Position numbers and translations under genes: made by a program. A stretch of 64,000 bases of DNA from Dryocola clanedunensis. GTDB lineage: Bacteria > Pseudomonadota > Gammaproteobacteria > Enterobacterales > Enterobacteriaceae. Position 1 is the first letter of the stretch. Each line of letters starts with the position of its first letter. Below, piece after piece: positions 8,340-18,500 of this stretch. The notes under the pieces are model-generated. The model was not told where the DNA came from. It did not search any database and saw only the letters and a list, made by a program, of their open reading frames with translations. The stretch lies in the NCBI RefSeq assembly GCF_025215155.1, contig NZ_JALHAM010000122.1; one strand, given 5' to 3'.

Positions 8340-9580
8340 TGATGTTTAATATATTTAAAAAGAAAAAAACATCTGAGGAAGTGACTGCGGAAGATGCAGT
8401 TTTTATGAATGATGTTAAGGAATCATTGCTGGCACAAAAAACACCAGGCTCGAAAATTATTTTGCAGTTAATCGCTCTGTTGGTCGTTATCGGTTTTGTT
8501 TGGGCGAAGTATTCAAAGGTAGAAGAGATAACACAGGGCGACGCTAAAATTATCGCTAAATCTCGCGAGCAGGTCATTCAGAGTCTCGAGGGGGGAATTT
8601 TATCCCGCATGGAAGTAAAAGAAGGCGATACGGTTGTAAAAGGCCAGGTGCTGGTACAACTCGATCCCACTCGCTCAGATTCAAATTATAAAGAGACGTT
8701 ATCAAAAGTTGATGGCTTGAAAGCAGCTATCGAGCGTTTGAGTGCTGAGGCATATAATAAACCGTTGGTCTTTTCGCCTTCAATTACAGACGAGGAAATC
8801 ATCCAAAATGAGACCGATGCCTATAACTCGCGAAAAAAAGATTTACAGGCAAGTGTCGATGCGCTTGAGCATAGCTATAACCTGACGATGAAAGAAATTA
8901 ACCTCGCAGCTCCACTTGTTCAAAGAGGTTTAATGTCTGAGGTTGAACTTCTGCGTACTCGTCGACAGGCAACGGATTTACGTTCTCAGATAGTGGAACG
9001 GCAGAATAAATTCCGTGCTGATGCGAATTCACAGCTTTCAAGTATGCAGCTTGAATTGTCTCAGGCCGAAGAGTCACTGGTTGGGAAGAAAGATGTCCTG
9101 ACCAGGACTATTATTCGAGCACCCACTCGCGGAACCATTAAAGATATTAACTTCAATACCGTTGGCGGCGTTATTCAGCCCGGTGAGCATATTCTGAGCC
9201 TGATCCCGCTTGCCGATCAGCTATTAGTCGAAGCTAAAATCAGGCCCGCTGATGTCGCTTTCTTGCGTCCTGGACTTGAGGCGACAGTAAAAATCACAGC
9301 TTATGACTTTAGTATCTATGGTGGTTTACATGGCAAGATACAGCAAATAAGTCCCGACACCTTAACGGATAAAGATAAAGAAGCAACGGGTAAACCTGAT
9401 AGTACCTATTACAAGGTGATGATCCTTACTGACGATAGCAATTTACATGCCGGGAATAAAAAGCTGCCGATTATTCCGGGTATGGTCGCAAGAGTAGAGA
9501 TTAAAACCGGAGAGAAAACGATTCTTGATTATATTCTTAAGCCAATATTAAAGGTCAAAGAGGCGTTCAGAGAACGTTAA
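8339..9580 (+). CDS. Type I secretion membrane fusion protein (HlyD/LapC family)
   Basis: 413 aa. A short cytoplasmic N-terminus is followed by one membrane helix (~37-56, IILQLIALLVVIGFVWAKY). Then comes a lipoyl-like half (GGILSRMEVKEGDTV), a long coiled-coil stretch (~110-250) and a C-terminal beta-barrel half (TIIRAPTRGTIKDI). It bridges the inner-membrane ABC transporter and the outer-membrane TolC-like channel. The start overlaps the stop of the ABC gene (ATG at 8339), indicating translational coupling. A second ATG at 8342 is equally possible. Confidence 0.9.
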   Translation: MMFNIFKKKKTSEEVTAEDAVFMNDVKESLLAQKTPGSKIILQLIALLVVIGFVWAKYSKVEEITQGDAKIIAKSREQVIQSLEGGILSRMEVKEGDTVVKGQVLVQLDPTRSDSNYKETLSKVDGLKAAIERLSAEAYNKPLVFSPSITDEEIIQNETDAYNSRKKDLQASVDALEHSYNLTMKEINLAAPLVQRGLMSEVELLRTRRQATDLRSQIVERQNKFRADANSQLSSMQLELSQAEESLVGKKDVLTRTIIRAPTRGTIKDINFNTVGGVIQPGEHILSLIPLADQLLVEAKIRPADVAFLRPGLEATVKITAYDFSIYGGLHGKIQQISPDTLTDKDKEATGKPDSTYYKVMILTDDSNLHAGNKKLPIIPGMVARVEIKTGEKTILDYILKPILKVKEAFRER

Positions 9581-9612
9581 TAATAATATCGATCTAAGGG
9601 AATGTATTGCTC

Positions 9613-11166
9613 ATGCTGAATGATAAGAAAAATCAAATTACCATTATGCTTCTGGCTATTGGATTATCAGGAATTAGCTATCCTGTTTATGCCGGTAAGT
9701 TTTTTTCGGACAATCGTCCTCAAGCAAATAAGTCTGCATTTTTTTCATCCGGGAAAGCGTCAGACACGGCCAGTGAGACGACAGCCAGCAGCACTCTGTC
9801 GGGCGCTAAATCAGCGCCGCCAACTCCGACATCATCTTTTTTCAAACCTGATAATCAGCCGCGTGTCAGCGATGAGCATGACCGCCAGCAGGCAATGAGT
9901 AGTACTTTCGAGCTTGATAGCCCGCAGAAGTCTGCCACCGGAAGGTCCGCTAATAGCATAATGTTAAAACATTATATTGCAAAAATGGTCAAGGCAGCCA
10001 AGGCCTATACGCCGCAATTGCGAGAAGCAGATGCAAACGCACAGGCAGCAGAAGCGGACGTTGATGAGGCTAAAGGACAGCGACTTCCTCAGGTTAGCGT
10101 TGGCTTACAGTCTCAACCCGCACAATTTGGCTCAGGCGAACGTGTACCTGATGATGAGCAAACCAACGGTCTGTCAGTCAATATGACAACCCCTGTCTAT
10201 GACTGGGGCTATAACAGCAAAACAATCGAAAGCAAAAATTATTCCGCGAAAGCTGCCCATAACAATTTCAGTGCCCAATATGAAGATACTTCTTATAAAG
10301 TGTGTTCGCAGCTGGCTGAGTTAGCCAAACAAAAACTGATTTATTCCATCAGCGTGGAGTTTGTAGACCGTATGCAGCGCCTTGTCACTATGGTCCAGCA
10401 AATCAGTGAGGTCGATTCAGGTCGCGTCAGCGAATTGACCCAGGCAAGGGCTAAATTGCTTCAGGCGTTAGCAACGAAAGACAGCACCGCAGCGAAAATT
10501 CGCGATGCAGAGATAGCCTTGAATAAGCTAACCGGTTATAGCTCCTTTAAGGATTTGCCCACCGAGGAAAATTGGGGGTTTACACCAGCGTCTACCAAAG
10601 CTTTGCTAAAAGAGGTTGGTAATCATCCCACGATTCGTCAGGCAAGAAATGAGGCAATGGCGGCCTATAACCAGGCAAGCGCGGTTAAATCATCAAATCT
10701 TCCTCAGCTTAATTGGGTGGTACAAAAAACGATACCCATTAATAACAGTGCCTACGAGCAATCCTGGCAAACTTACCTGAACGTAAGCTGGAAGCTTTTT
10801 CAGGGCGGGTCCGGTAACGCCCAGGAAAAGGCCGCTGCGGCACGAGCCGAAGCGGCAAAACATAAAGTCGAAGAACAAGAACTGTTATTAACGAATAATA
10901 TAATGGCGGCAGTCCATGATTCGGAAACGATGCTTTCCCAGGCCGAACAGTACCATCAACTGGCCCAGGAAACGAATCAGGTTCGGAAAGACTTTTTCGA
11001 GCAGTGGCGGCAGCTAAATAAACGTACGCTACTTGATGTGCTTACCGCTGAAAGTGATTATTACAATAATCAGGTTAATGAAGTCACGACCCGCTTTAAT
11101 GGTTATGATCAAATATTCAATAGCTACGCTAACTCAGGTGAATTAACAAGCTGGCTTGGTCTGTAA
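9613..11166 (+). CDS. TolC-family outer membrane efflux protein of the type I system
   Basis: 517 aa from ATG 9613 (TTG 9607 is an alternative; the AAGGGAA site lies at 9596-9602). The signal peptide covers ~1-28, ending near YPVYAG. A Ser/Thr/Ala/Pro-rich low-complexity linker spans ~35-100, which is longer than in TolC itself. Two outer-membrane-efflux-protein repeats with long helices follow (~115-320 and ~325-500). The N-terminal linker is unusual and may sit in the periplasm near the adaptor. It follows the adaptor by 32 bp and completes the exporter. A GGAGG/CCTCC mini-hairpin just after the stop may end or pause the transcript. Confidence 0.88.
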   Translation: MLNDKKNQITIMLLAIGLSGISYPVYAGKFFSDNRPQANKSAFFSSGKASDTASETTASSTLSGAKSAPPTPTSSFFKPDNQPRVSDEHDRQQAMSSTFELDSPQKSATGRSANSIMLKHYIAKMVKAAKAYTPQLREADANAQAAEADVDEAKGQRLPQVSVGLQSQPAQFGSGERVPDDEQTNGLSVNMTTPVYDWGYNSKTIESKNYSAKAAHNNFSAQYEDTSYKVCSQLAELAKQKLIYSISVEFVDRMQRLVTMVQQISEVDSGRVSELTQARAKLLQALATKDSTAAKIRDAEIALNKLTGYSSFKDLPTEENWGFTPASTKALLKEVGNHPTIRQARNEAMAAYNQASAVKSSNLPQLNWVVQKTIPINNSAYEQSWQTYLNVSWKLFQGGSGNAQEKAAAARAEAAKHKVEEQELLLTNNIMAAVHDSETMLSQAEQYHQLAQETNQVRKDFFEQWRQLNKRTLLDVLTAESDYYNNQVNEVTTRFNGYDQIFNSYANSGELTSWLGL

Positions 11167-11442
11167 CGGAGGAAAACCCTCCTCATCCATCAATGGCTTC
11201 CCTTGTCCAACCGCACTGGAAGTCATTTAGTCTAGTTTAGATTTTTAAAATCCATCTAAATGGGTTTTAAAACATTATGCTAGCATTTGTCTCAAGCTGT
11301 AACCAAAACAATATTGTCTGGAAGCTGTTGCCCTTGTTCTCCGTGGTATTTAATTAACGATTCAGGCTTTATGCTACTTGATGGATGGGTTCATCACTGA
11401 ATGGAGGACAATTTTATAAATCAAAAAAGGGGTTTTTAATTC

Positions 11443-14163
11443 GTGGAAATGAAAACTGTTAAAGTCGCTATTATCAGCGGTAAAAAAATTGAGCGTAGTA
11501 TTGATTTGCCCGCCGGACCAGGCACAGGCAAAACGATCACTATTAATGCTGTTGATAAAGGTAAATACATTTTTGCAGAGGATGGCACTGGTGTTGCACC
11601 GGAAAATATCACTGCAAAACGCGTCGGTAACGATCTGTATGTATCTACCGAAGGTACTGACACCGAGGATCCGCAGTTAATTATTAAAGATTTTTATCAA
11701 CATCCTGGTGAGCTGGTTGGGATGGGGGAAGATGGGGCCTACCATCAGTACGTTACCACTGACGGCATCATCTCTCATGAAGCTGCGAACTTGCCTGAAG
11801 GGACGGCGGTGCCATTGGCGCTTGGCAGTGACGATATCCCTGGTTTTGCTGATGGTCTGGTTGCGGACAGTAATAATTATGGCCTTTACGCGGCGCTAGC
11901 TGGCCTGGGTTTACTGGGGCTGGGCTTACTCGGTGCGGCAATCGCTAATAATCATCACCACAGTTCTAATCATTCCGATAACGGCGATGGTAACAGTGCC
12001 ACCAGCGTTGCCCCTGGCACCATTGATGCCGTGACGGATAATGTCGGGGACAAGCAGGGTGATATTCCCAACGGCGGCGCGACGGATGACAATACACCGA
12101 CATTCAGCGGTGGCGGTGTCACGCCGGGCGATACGGTGGTGATTATTGATAACGGCAAAGAGATTGGCTCTGCGACCGCCGATGGCAACGGAGACTGGAG
12201 TTTCACGCCTGATACTTCGCTGCCGGATGGTAACCACGCCGTGGTGGTGGTGGTCGTTGATCCTGATGGCGAGCAATCAGCGCCTTCCGATCCCGTCATT
12301 GTTGTTGTTGATACCGTTGCGCCAGCCCCGGCAACAGGGACGCTTAACGATGATGCGGGTGAGATCGTTGGCCCCATCGCGGATAATAGCGTGACTGACG
12401 ATAATACGCCGACATTCAACGGTAAAGCAGAGCCAGGCAGCGTTGTCACGGTATCCGACAATGGTACCGTTATTGGTTCGGCTGCAGTAGACGGTGACGG
12501 CAACTGGAACTTCACGCCATCCACCCCATTAGACGATGGCTCGCACAGCTTTAATACCGTTGTCACTGATGATGCGGGTAACGTCAGTGTTCCCAGTGAA
12601 TCGATTGATTTTACCGTTGATACCAGTGGCAGTATGGTGAGTATTCAAAGCGTGACGGATGATGTTGCGCCTATCGTTGGTGATGTTGCCAATAATGGCT
12701 ATACCAACGATGCCCTGCCGACGTTGAATGGTATTGCCACGGCAAACAGTACCGTCAATATTTATGATAACGGGGTCAAAATTGCGTCAACGACCTCAGA
12801 TGCTGCCGGGAAATGGAGTGTTACGCCATCGCAACCGCTGAGCGAGGGAGCTAACTCGCTGACGGCGACCGTTGTGACAGAGGCAAACGGTGAAAGCGCA
12901 CCTTCAGGCGCCTTCGTCATCAATCTTGATACAACCAGCCCAGAAATTCCTTCTGTTGTCTCACCTGATAATTTCACCGTGGTTGATGACGTTGGCTCTG
13001 TCCAGGGACCCCTTGCCTTCAATGACGTGACGGATGACAACATCCCAACAATTTCGGGCATGGGTGAGCAGCCAGGCCAGGTGATTACCGTATTCGATGG
13101 CGGTGAGATTATCGGTAGTGCAGTCGTCAACGATGAGGGGCGCTGGAGCATGGAGCCGGAAACTGCGCTGGCTGACGGTGAACACACGATAACGCTAACG
13201 GCAACGGATGAGGCCGGTAATACCAGCGCACCATCTGATGCGTTCGACTTCACCGTAGACACCAGTACGACAGTGGTCAACGGCAGCAGCGAAGATTTTG
13301 ACTCGGCAGAGAACAGGGTTTTCCATACGGGCGATTCCGTGACGCTTGCCAGCGGCATGACAATGACCTGTATCAGTCAGGGCATTGATGGTTCTGCAGT
13401 TAATTCCGCGACGGAAATTACCAATAAAGGGATTGCGCTGTTTGTACCAGAGTTTGGTCATAAGGCCATGATGCAGCTCGCTGAATCATCAATGCAGTAC
13501 TCATTCCCCGATCCTGCGCAGGCAGTGAGTTTTAACGTTAACTCATCGAACTACGCCGGGAACACGGTTGAATACTATGATGCCAACGGGACTTTATTGC
13601 ATTCTCAGGAGCTGCCGGTTCAGCCAGATGAGTCAGTCGCTAAGGTGGGCTGGACTGCACCAGAGGGGGAGATGATTGCTTCTATCATTATTACCGTGGG
13701 TGATGAAGGGCATGCCGAAAACCCTAACCAGGTTGATGGTCTCAGAATCGATGCTTTAACCTGGGGAGATGCCGCTGTTCAGTCGGCCGATACGCATTCC
13801 GCGCAGCCGCAAGCCCTTGCGCTTTCTGATACTCACTCCGGTGATGTTTCAACCCTGTCGCAGCTCTACACTGCCGCGGGTATTAACGAGCAGCAAGGTA
13901 TTGTTCATCTGCAGGATAACACCAACCTGGTCCTGAGCATTGATGACGTGCTGGCGCATGCAAGTAAAAATATGTTCATCGACGATGGTAAAGAGCAATT
14001 TGCCGTGCAGGGCAACGAAAGTGATACGGTGCATATCGATGCTGCCGACTGGTCCAGCATTGGCAGTGCCACCGTAGGCGGTGTTGTGTATGACACTTAT
14101 CAGCAGAATACGGGCATGGCTGAATTATTGATTCAGCACAGCATTGATATTCTTTCAAATTAA
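11443..14163 (+). CDS. Ig-like repeat adhesin 1 (BapA-type, type I secreted)
   Basis: 906 aa from GTG 11443 (AAGGGG site ~11 nt upstream; ATG 11449 is the alternative). Residues ~1-130 form a BapA-prefix-like beta domain. A Gly/Leu-rich hydrophobic segment follows at ~147-168 (LAGLGLLGLGLLGAAIA), then a His/Asn/Ser linker. Four bacterial Ig-like domains start near 195, each with a TDD or TND element and most ending in F-x-V-D-T. Then comes a ~170-residue module (SEDFDSAENRVFHTGDS ... DALTWGD) shared with adhesin 2. The last ~80 residues are the T1SS target module (LVLSIDDVLAHASKNMF). No RTX nonapeptides are seen. Surface adhesion or biofilm function is inferred from family and neighbours. Confidence 0.85.
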   Translation: MEMKTVKVAIISGKKIERSIDLPAGPGTGKTITINAVDKGKYIFAEDGTGVAPENITAKRVGNDLYVSTEGTDTEDPQLIIKDFYQHPGELVGMGEDGAYHQYVTTDGIISHEAANLPEGTAVPLALGSDDIPGFADGLVADSNNYGLYAALAGLGLLGLGLLGAAIANNHHHSSNHSDNGDGNSATSVAPGTIDAVTDNVGDKQGDIPNGGATDDNTPTFSGGGVTPGDTVVIIDNGKEIGSATADGNGDWSFTPDTSLPDGNHAVVVVVVDPDGEQSAPSDPVIVVVDTVAPAPATGTLNDDAGEIVGPIADNSVTDDNTPTFNGKAEPGSVVTVSDNGTVIGSAAVDGDGNWNFTPSTPLDDGSHSFNTVVTDDAGNVSVPSESIDFTVDTSGSMVSIQSVTDDVAPIVGDVANNGYTNDALPTLNGIATANSTVNIYDNGVKIASTTSDAAGKWSVTPSQPLSEGANSLTATVVTEANGESAPSGAFVINLDTTSPEIPSVVSPDNFTVVDDVGSVQGPLAFNDVTDDNIPTISGMGEQPGQVITVFDGGEIIGSAVVNDEGRWSMEPETALADGEHTITLTATDEAGNTSAPSDAFDFTVDTSTTVVNGSSEDFDSAENRVFHTGDSVTLASGMTMTCISQGIDGSAVNSATEITNKGIALFVPEFGHKAMMQLAESSMQYSFPDPAQAVSFNVNSSNYAGNTVEYYDANGTLLHSQELPVQPDESVAKVGWTAPEGEMIASIIITVGDEGHAENPNQVDGLRIDALTWGDAAVQSADTHSAQPQALALSDTHSGDVSTLSQLYTAAGINEQQGIVHLQDNTNLVLSIDDVLAHASKNMFIDDGKEQFAVQGNESDTVHIDAADWSSIGSATVGGVVYDTYQQNTGMAELLIQHSIDILSN

Positions 14164-14177
14164 AAGTATTGAGGTTG

Positions 14178-14217
14178 GCCTCATGATAATAAAACACCGT
14201 GTTTTATGACATGAGGC
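14178..14217. other. Long hairpin between adhesin 1 and the OmpA-family gene
   Basis: GCCTCATG (14178-14185) pairs with CATGAGGC (14210-14217). Inside it, ATAAAACA (14189-14196) pairs with TGTTTTAT (14200-14207) around a 3-nt loop. Together this is 16 bp of perfect stem with one small internal loop. No T-run follows, so it looks more like an mRNA processing or stabilising hairpin, or an operator, than a terminator. Confidence 0.6.
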
Positions 14218-14253
14218 ATTCAATAGCGACATGCACAATATTTAAGGTCATGT

Positions 14254-15138
14254 ATGAAATATTTTAATAAAAACTCTTCGCTGGGTGCGGCTGCCGCACT
14301 TTGCCTGCTGGTCTCTGCTACTGGCTTAAGCTTTGCCGATGAAAATGCAAAAAACATTTTTGGGGATAGCTATCAACCTGTTGCAAACGTTAGCGATAAC
14401 CAGGCTCAGATTGTCTATTACCGGGCTGCATCTGCTTCGGATTCGAACGGCGCAGCTCACGTTTACATCGATCGCGAATTTCAGACTGCACTGATGCCGG
14501 GAGGCTATACTGCCTTCTGCGTAAAGCCCGGGGTACATCAGTTAGGGGCTTATCTAAAGGATGAGCCACTCTATCACGGGAAAAGTGACAATGTTAAATC
14601 CATCGAGCTTAAGAAAGGCACGACTTATTATTTCAAGGTTGATGAACAGGGAAAGGAGATGCTTCAGGAGCAAGTATCCTCACCGCCTTTAGCCGAATTA
14701 TTAAAAACACGAAAGCAAATCCACCTGCTGTCGCGTGCCTCTACGGTTGAGCCTTGTCAGTACCTCTATAAGGATTTTATTTTACAAAATAATGTCATGT
14801 TCCCGTTTGGCAAATATAAAGAAACAGACATTACGCAAGATGGAAAAGTGGCCATCCATGATGTGGCAAAGCAGCTGCTTGCGGATGACAAAAAGATTGC
14901 TGTTATTGGCTACACGGATCCTATTGGCTCCGAAGAAAGCAACAGGCAGTTGGGAATGAACCGGGCAAACACAGTCCGTAATCTGCTCATCGCGGATGGC
15001 ATTCGTGCCAGTCAATTAAAAATCTCATCAGAGGGGAGTGACAATAGTCTGACCCAGGAATGCTCCCGATTAACTCGTAATAAACAAATTGCTTGTTACG
15101 CACCGGTCCGTCGAGTAGTGGTTCGTATCGATAATTAA
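14254..15138 (+). CDS. OmpA-family protein with DUF2846-like N-terminal domain
   Basis: 294 aa. Signal peptide at ~1-28 (cleavage near LSFADE). Residues ~45-135 resemble the DUF2846-type fold (YYRAASASDSNG ... TAFCVKPGVHQLG). Residues ~185-294 are an OmpA C-terminal peptidoglycan-binding domain (IAVIGYTDPIGSEESNRQLGMNRANTV region, with the D and R residues that hold diaminopimelate). It lies between adhesin 1 and adhesin 2. It probably anchors or organises the secreted adhesins at the peptidoglycan/outer membrane, as OmpA-like partners do in other adhesin loci (inference). A strong terminator follows. Confidence 0.8.
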   Translation: MKYFNKNSSLGAAAALCLLVSATGLSFADENAKNIFGDSYQPVANVSDNQAQIVYYRAASASDSNGAAHVYIDREFQTALMPGGYTAFCVKPGVHQLGAYLKDEPLYHGKSDNVKSIELKKGTTYYFKVDEQGKEMLQEQVSSPPLAELLKTRKQIHLLSRASTVEPCQYLYKDFILQNNVMFPFGKYKETDITQDGKVAIHDVAKQLLADDKKIAVIGYTDPIGSEESNRQLGMNRANTVRNLLIADGIRASQLKISSEGSDNSLTQECSRLTRNKQIACYAPVRRVVVRIDN

Positions 15139-15185
15139 GCAATTAAATTATTAGTTCTTTGAACAATAAATTAAATTTATTATGA

Positions 15186-15216
15186 ACACGCAGGGGTTAT
15201 TCTCTGCGTGTTTTTT
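15186..15216 (+). terminator. Rho-independent terminator after the OmpA-family gene
   Basis: ACACGCAG (15186-15193) pairs with CTGCGTGT (15204-15211), followed by a T-run. It suggests that adhesin 2 has its own promoter in the following 380 bp. Confidence 0.88.
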
Positions 15217-15594
15217 ATTGATTATGATTGGCTTTTTTATTTTTCATTGCGTGGCTCCACTTGGATTGTTACGTAAGTAATTTATGGTTAATTGCGGCTT
15301 GGTGTATCTTCTTGATTTTGATGTATTTTTATCTTTTTGTTTTTTTGCTGGCATTGCGTGGGATTAACGAGCGTTTTTTGTTGTTACTGTTTTTAATTGT
15401 TGGTGTTGACTTGGTGTGGTGATGGGTTGATTATTTTAAGTATTCAAGAAATATATGGAGTGGAGTAAGTTAAAAAGGAGGTGCAATAATTTCAGGTGTT
15501 TCTGGTACATTCTTTGCGAGAGCGTTCTCTCTCTTCTTATAGTTATATTTAGTCCTTGGGTACTAATTCCGGCTATTTAAAATAGGTGCTTTTA
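15217..15594. promoter_or_regulatory. Promoter region of adhesin 2
   Basis: T-rich 378 bp after a strong terminator and before adhesin 2. Exact promoter boxes cannot be assigned. The AGGTG ribosome site of adhesin 2 lies at 15585-15589. Confidence 0.4.
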
Positions 15595-18500
15595 ATGAAC
15601 AAAATTAATATTGTATCGCTGCAAAATAGTGCGATTAAAAATATTGCTCAGATTGACGAGACTGGCAGTGCTTACGTCGTGCCTGAGCTGGTCAATGCGC
15701 AATATGTCATTAGCTCAGCTGACGGTGAAGTCTCCGCTGAAGCGATTTCTTTTGTGCAGGATGGGAACGATTTACGTATTGTTAGCGTAAACGACTCGCC
15801 TGCGGATATTACTTTCCCTAACTATTTCTCTTCGGCAAACCATATCAGCGTCCTTGACAGCCACGGTGACTATCAAACAATCGATAGTGCTCAGGTTTCA
15901 GATAATGGCGAGCTACAAGCCGTTGCGACGTCTCCAGCCGAGAATATTCTGTCTGCAACCGTGACGCATGGCGTCAATACGCTTGCTGCATCAGCAGAGC
16001 CAGCAGCTCCGTCTGTAGCGGAAGAGCCTGTTGCTAAACCTGCGTTAACAGCAGCCTCTGACAGCCCGTTCGCCATTGATGATGTTGTCGATGATCAGGG
16101 CAATCAAACAGGCTCCATCGAAAATGGCGGTTACACTGACGACACCATGCCAACCATTTCTGGTCATCTGGAAGGGGGGTCAACATTAATCGTAGAGCTT
16201 TATAACAACGGTAACTTAGTTGGCAAAGCAACCATTGGTGACGATGACACCTGGACCATCACCCCTGAAGGCGTGTTAGAGCCTGTTGACGGCACTTATA
16301 GTTTCCTTGCAATGGTGACTGACCCGGTTGGTAAGCAAACTTACCTGACGCTCCCATATGAAGTTAATTTTGCCCCGGAAGTTGTTCCGGTCGCGACGAT
16401 TGACTCTCTGTTTGATGACACGGGTTCTTACAAAGGCGAAGTGGCCAGCGGTGGCGTGACAGATGACAGCACCCCGACCGTACAGGGTAGTGCAACTGCC
16501 GGCTCCGTCGTCAGCGTGTATGATGGCGAAACGCTGCTGGGTTCAACGGTAGCGGGTCCTGACGGCAAGTGGGTATACGCTCCGACAGCAGTGCTGGCGG
16601 AAGGCGAACACGCTTTCACCGCGGTACCTGTTTATAACAATACCCAGGGGGAAACCTCTGCTCCGTTCGATGTCACTATCGATATTACGGCGCCACCTTT
16701 TGCTGGCGAAGTGGTTGTTAACGATGATGTCGGTGCCATTACGGGTGTCATTAATCCTGGCGATGTAACCGACGATAACCTGCCTGAATTCACGGGTAAG
16801 AGTGATGCCGGTAATATCATTACGATTTACGAAAATGGTGTTCCACTCGGTTCAACGGTGACCAACGAAGCGGGTGAGTGGAGCTTTACGCCGACTGAAG
16901 CCTTACCGGATGGATTACACAACTTTGTTTCCACCGTTACAGACAGCGCAGGTAATGTGAGCTTACCGGGCTTTGCCGGTTCCTTTACTGTTGATACTGC
17001 TGTTCCGGATGCTCCTTCCATCGCGACGCCTGATGACCTGACCGTCAGTGATGACCAGGGTGCAATTCAGGGGCCAGTTGAAAATGGCGGTATGACGGAT
17101 GATACCCTGCCAACCTTCTCCGGTAAGGGCCAGACGCCAGGCCAAATTATTACCGTACTGGATGGTGGCGAGCCTATCGGTTCTGCTATCGTTGGACCTG
17201 ACGGCACGTGGCATACCGATCCAACAGCGGAACTGGCAGAGGGTCCACATGAGATCACGCTGACCGCGACCGATGAAGCCGGTAACACCAGTGCACCTTC
17301 AGATGCGTTCGATTTCACCGTTGATACTACTGCGCCGGTTGTGCCTCCAATTGCGACACCTGATGACCTGACCGTCAGCGATGACCAGGGCGCGGTTCAG
17401 GGTCCAGTGGAAATGAATGGTGTGACTGATGATAATCTGCCGACCTTCTCCGGTAAGAACCAGACGCCTGGCGACATCATCACCGTGCTGGACGGCGGCG
17501 AGCCTATCGGTTCTGCGGTAGTGGCAGAAGATGGTACATGGCAAACCGATCCGACAGAGCCGATGGCAGACGGTCCACATGACATCACGCTGACCGCGTC
17601 AGACAGCGTTGGCAACACCAGTGCGCCTTCAGATGCGTTCAACTTTACCGTTGATACTACGGCACCGAATGTTCCTTCTATCGCAACACCAGACGATCTG
17701 ACCGTGACTGACGATCAGGGCGCGATTCAGGGCCCGGTTGATAATGGCGGCGTGACCGATGATACCCTGCCGACCTTCTCCGGCAAGGGCCAGACGCCTG
17801 GTGACATCATCACCGTACTGGATGGTGGCCAGCCTATCGGCTCTGCCGTTGTTGCAGAAGATGGTACATGGCAAACCGATCCAACAGCGGAGCTGGCAGA
17901 GGGTCCACATGAGATCACCCTGACCGCGACCGACGAAGTTGGCAATGTCAGCGATCCGTCTGATGCGTTCAACTTTACCGTTGATACCACGGCACCTGAT
18001 GCGCCTCCAATTGTGACACCTGATAACCTGACCGTCAGCGATGACCAGGGTGCGGTTCAGGGGCCAGTTGAAAATGGCGGCGTGACCGATGATACCCTGC
18101 CGACCTTCTCCGGCAAGGGCCAGGTACCAGGTGAAATCATCACCGTACTGGACGGTGGCCAGCCTATCGGTTCTGCGGTTGTTGCAGAAGATGGTACATG
18201 GCAAACCGACCCAACTGCTGAACTGGCAGAGGGTCCGCACGACATCACCCTGACTGCAACCGACGAAGCCGGGAACGTCAGCGATCCGTCAGACGCGTTC
18301 AACTTCACCGTGGATACGACCGGTGTTGCAACACCTGATAACCTGACCGTCAGCGATGACCAGGGTGATATTCAGGGCCCAATCGATAATGGCGGCGTGA
18401 CCGATGATACCCTGCCGACCTTCTCCGGTAAGGATCAGGTCCCTGGTGACATCATCACCGTACTGGATGGTGGTCAAGCTATCGGTTCTGCGGTAGTAGC

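Noticed and set aside
15228..15422. 64-codon hydrophobic ORF after the OmpA-family gene
   Set aside because: It begins with TTG just after a terminator, has no ribosome site and is hydrophobic only because the DNA is T-rich.
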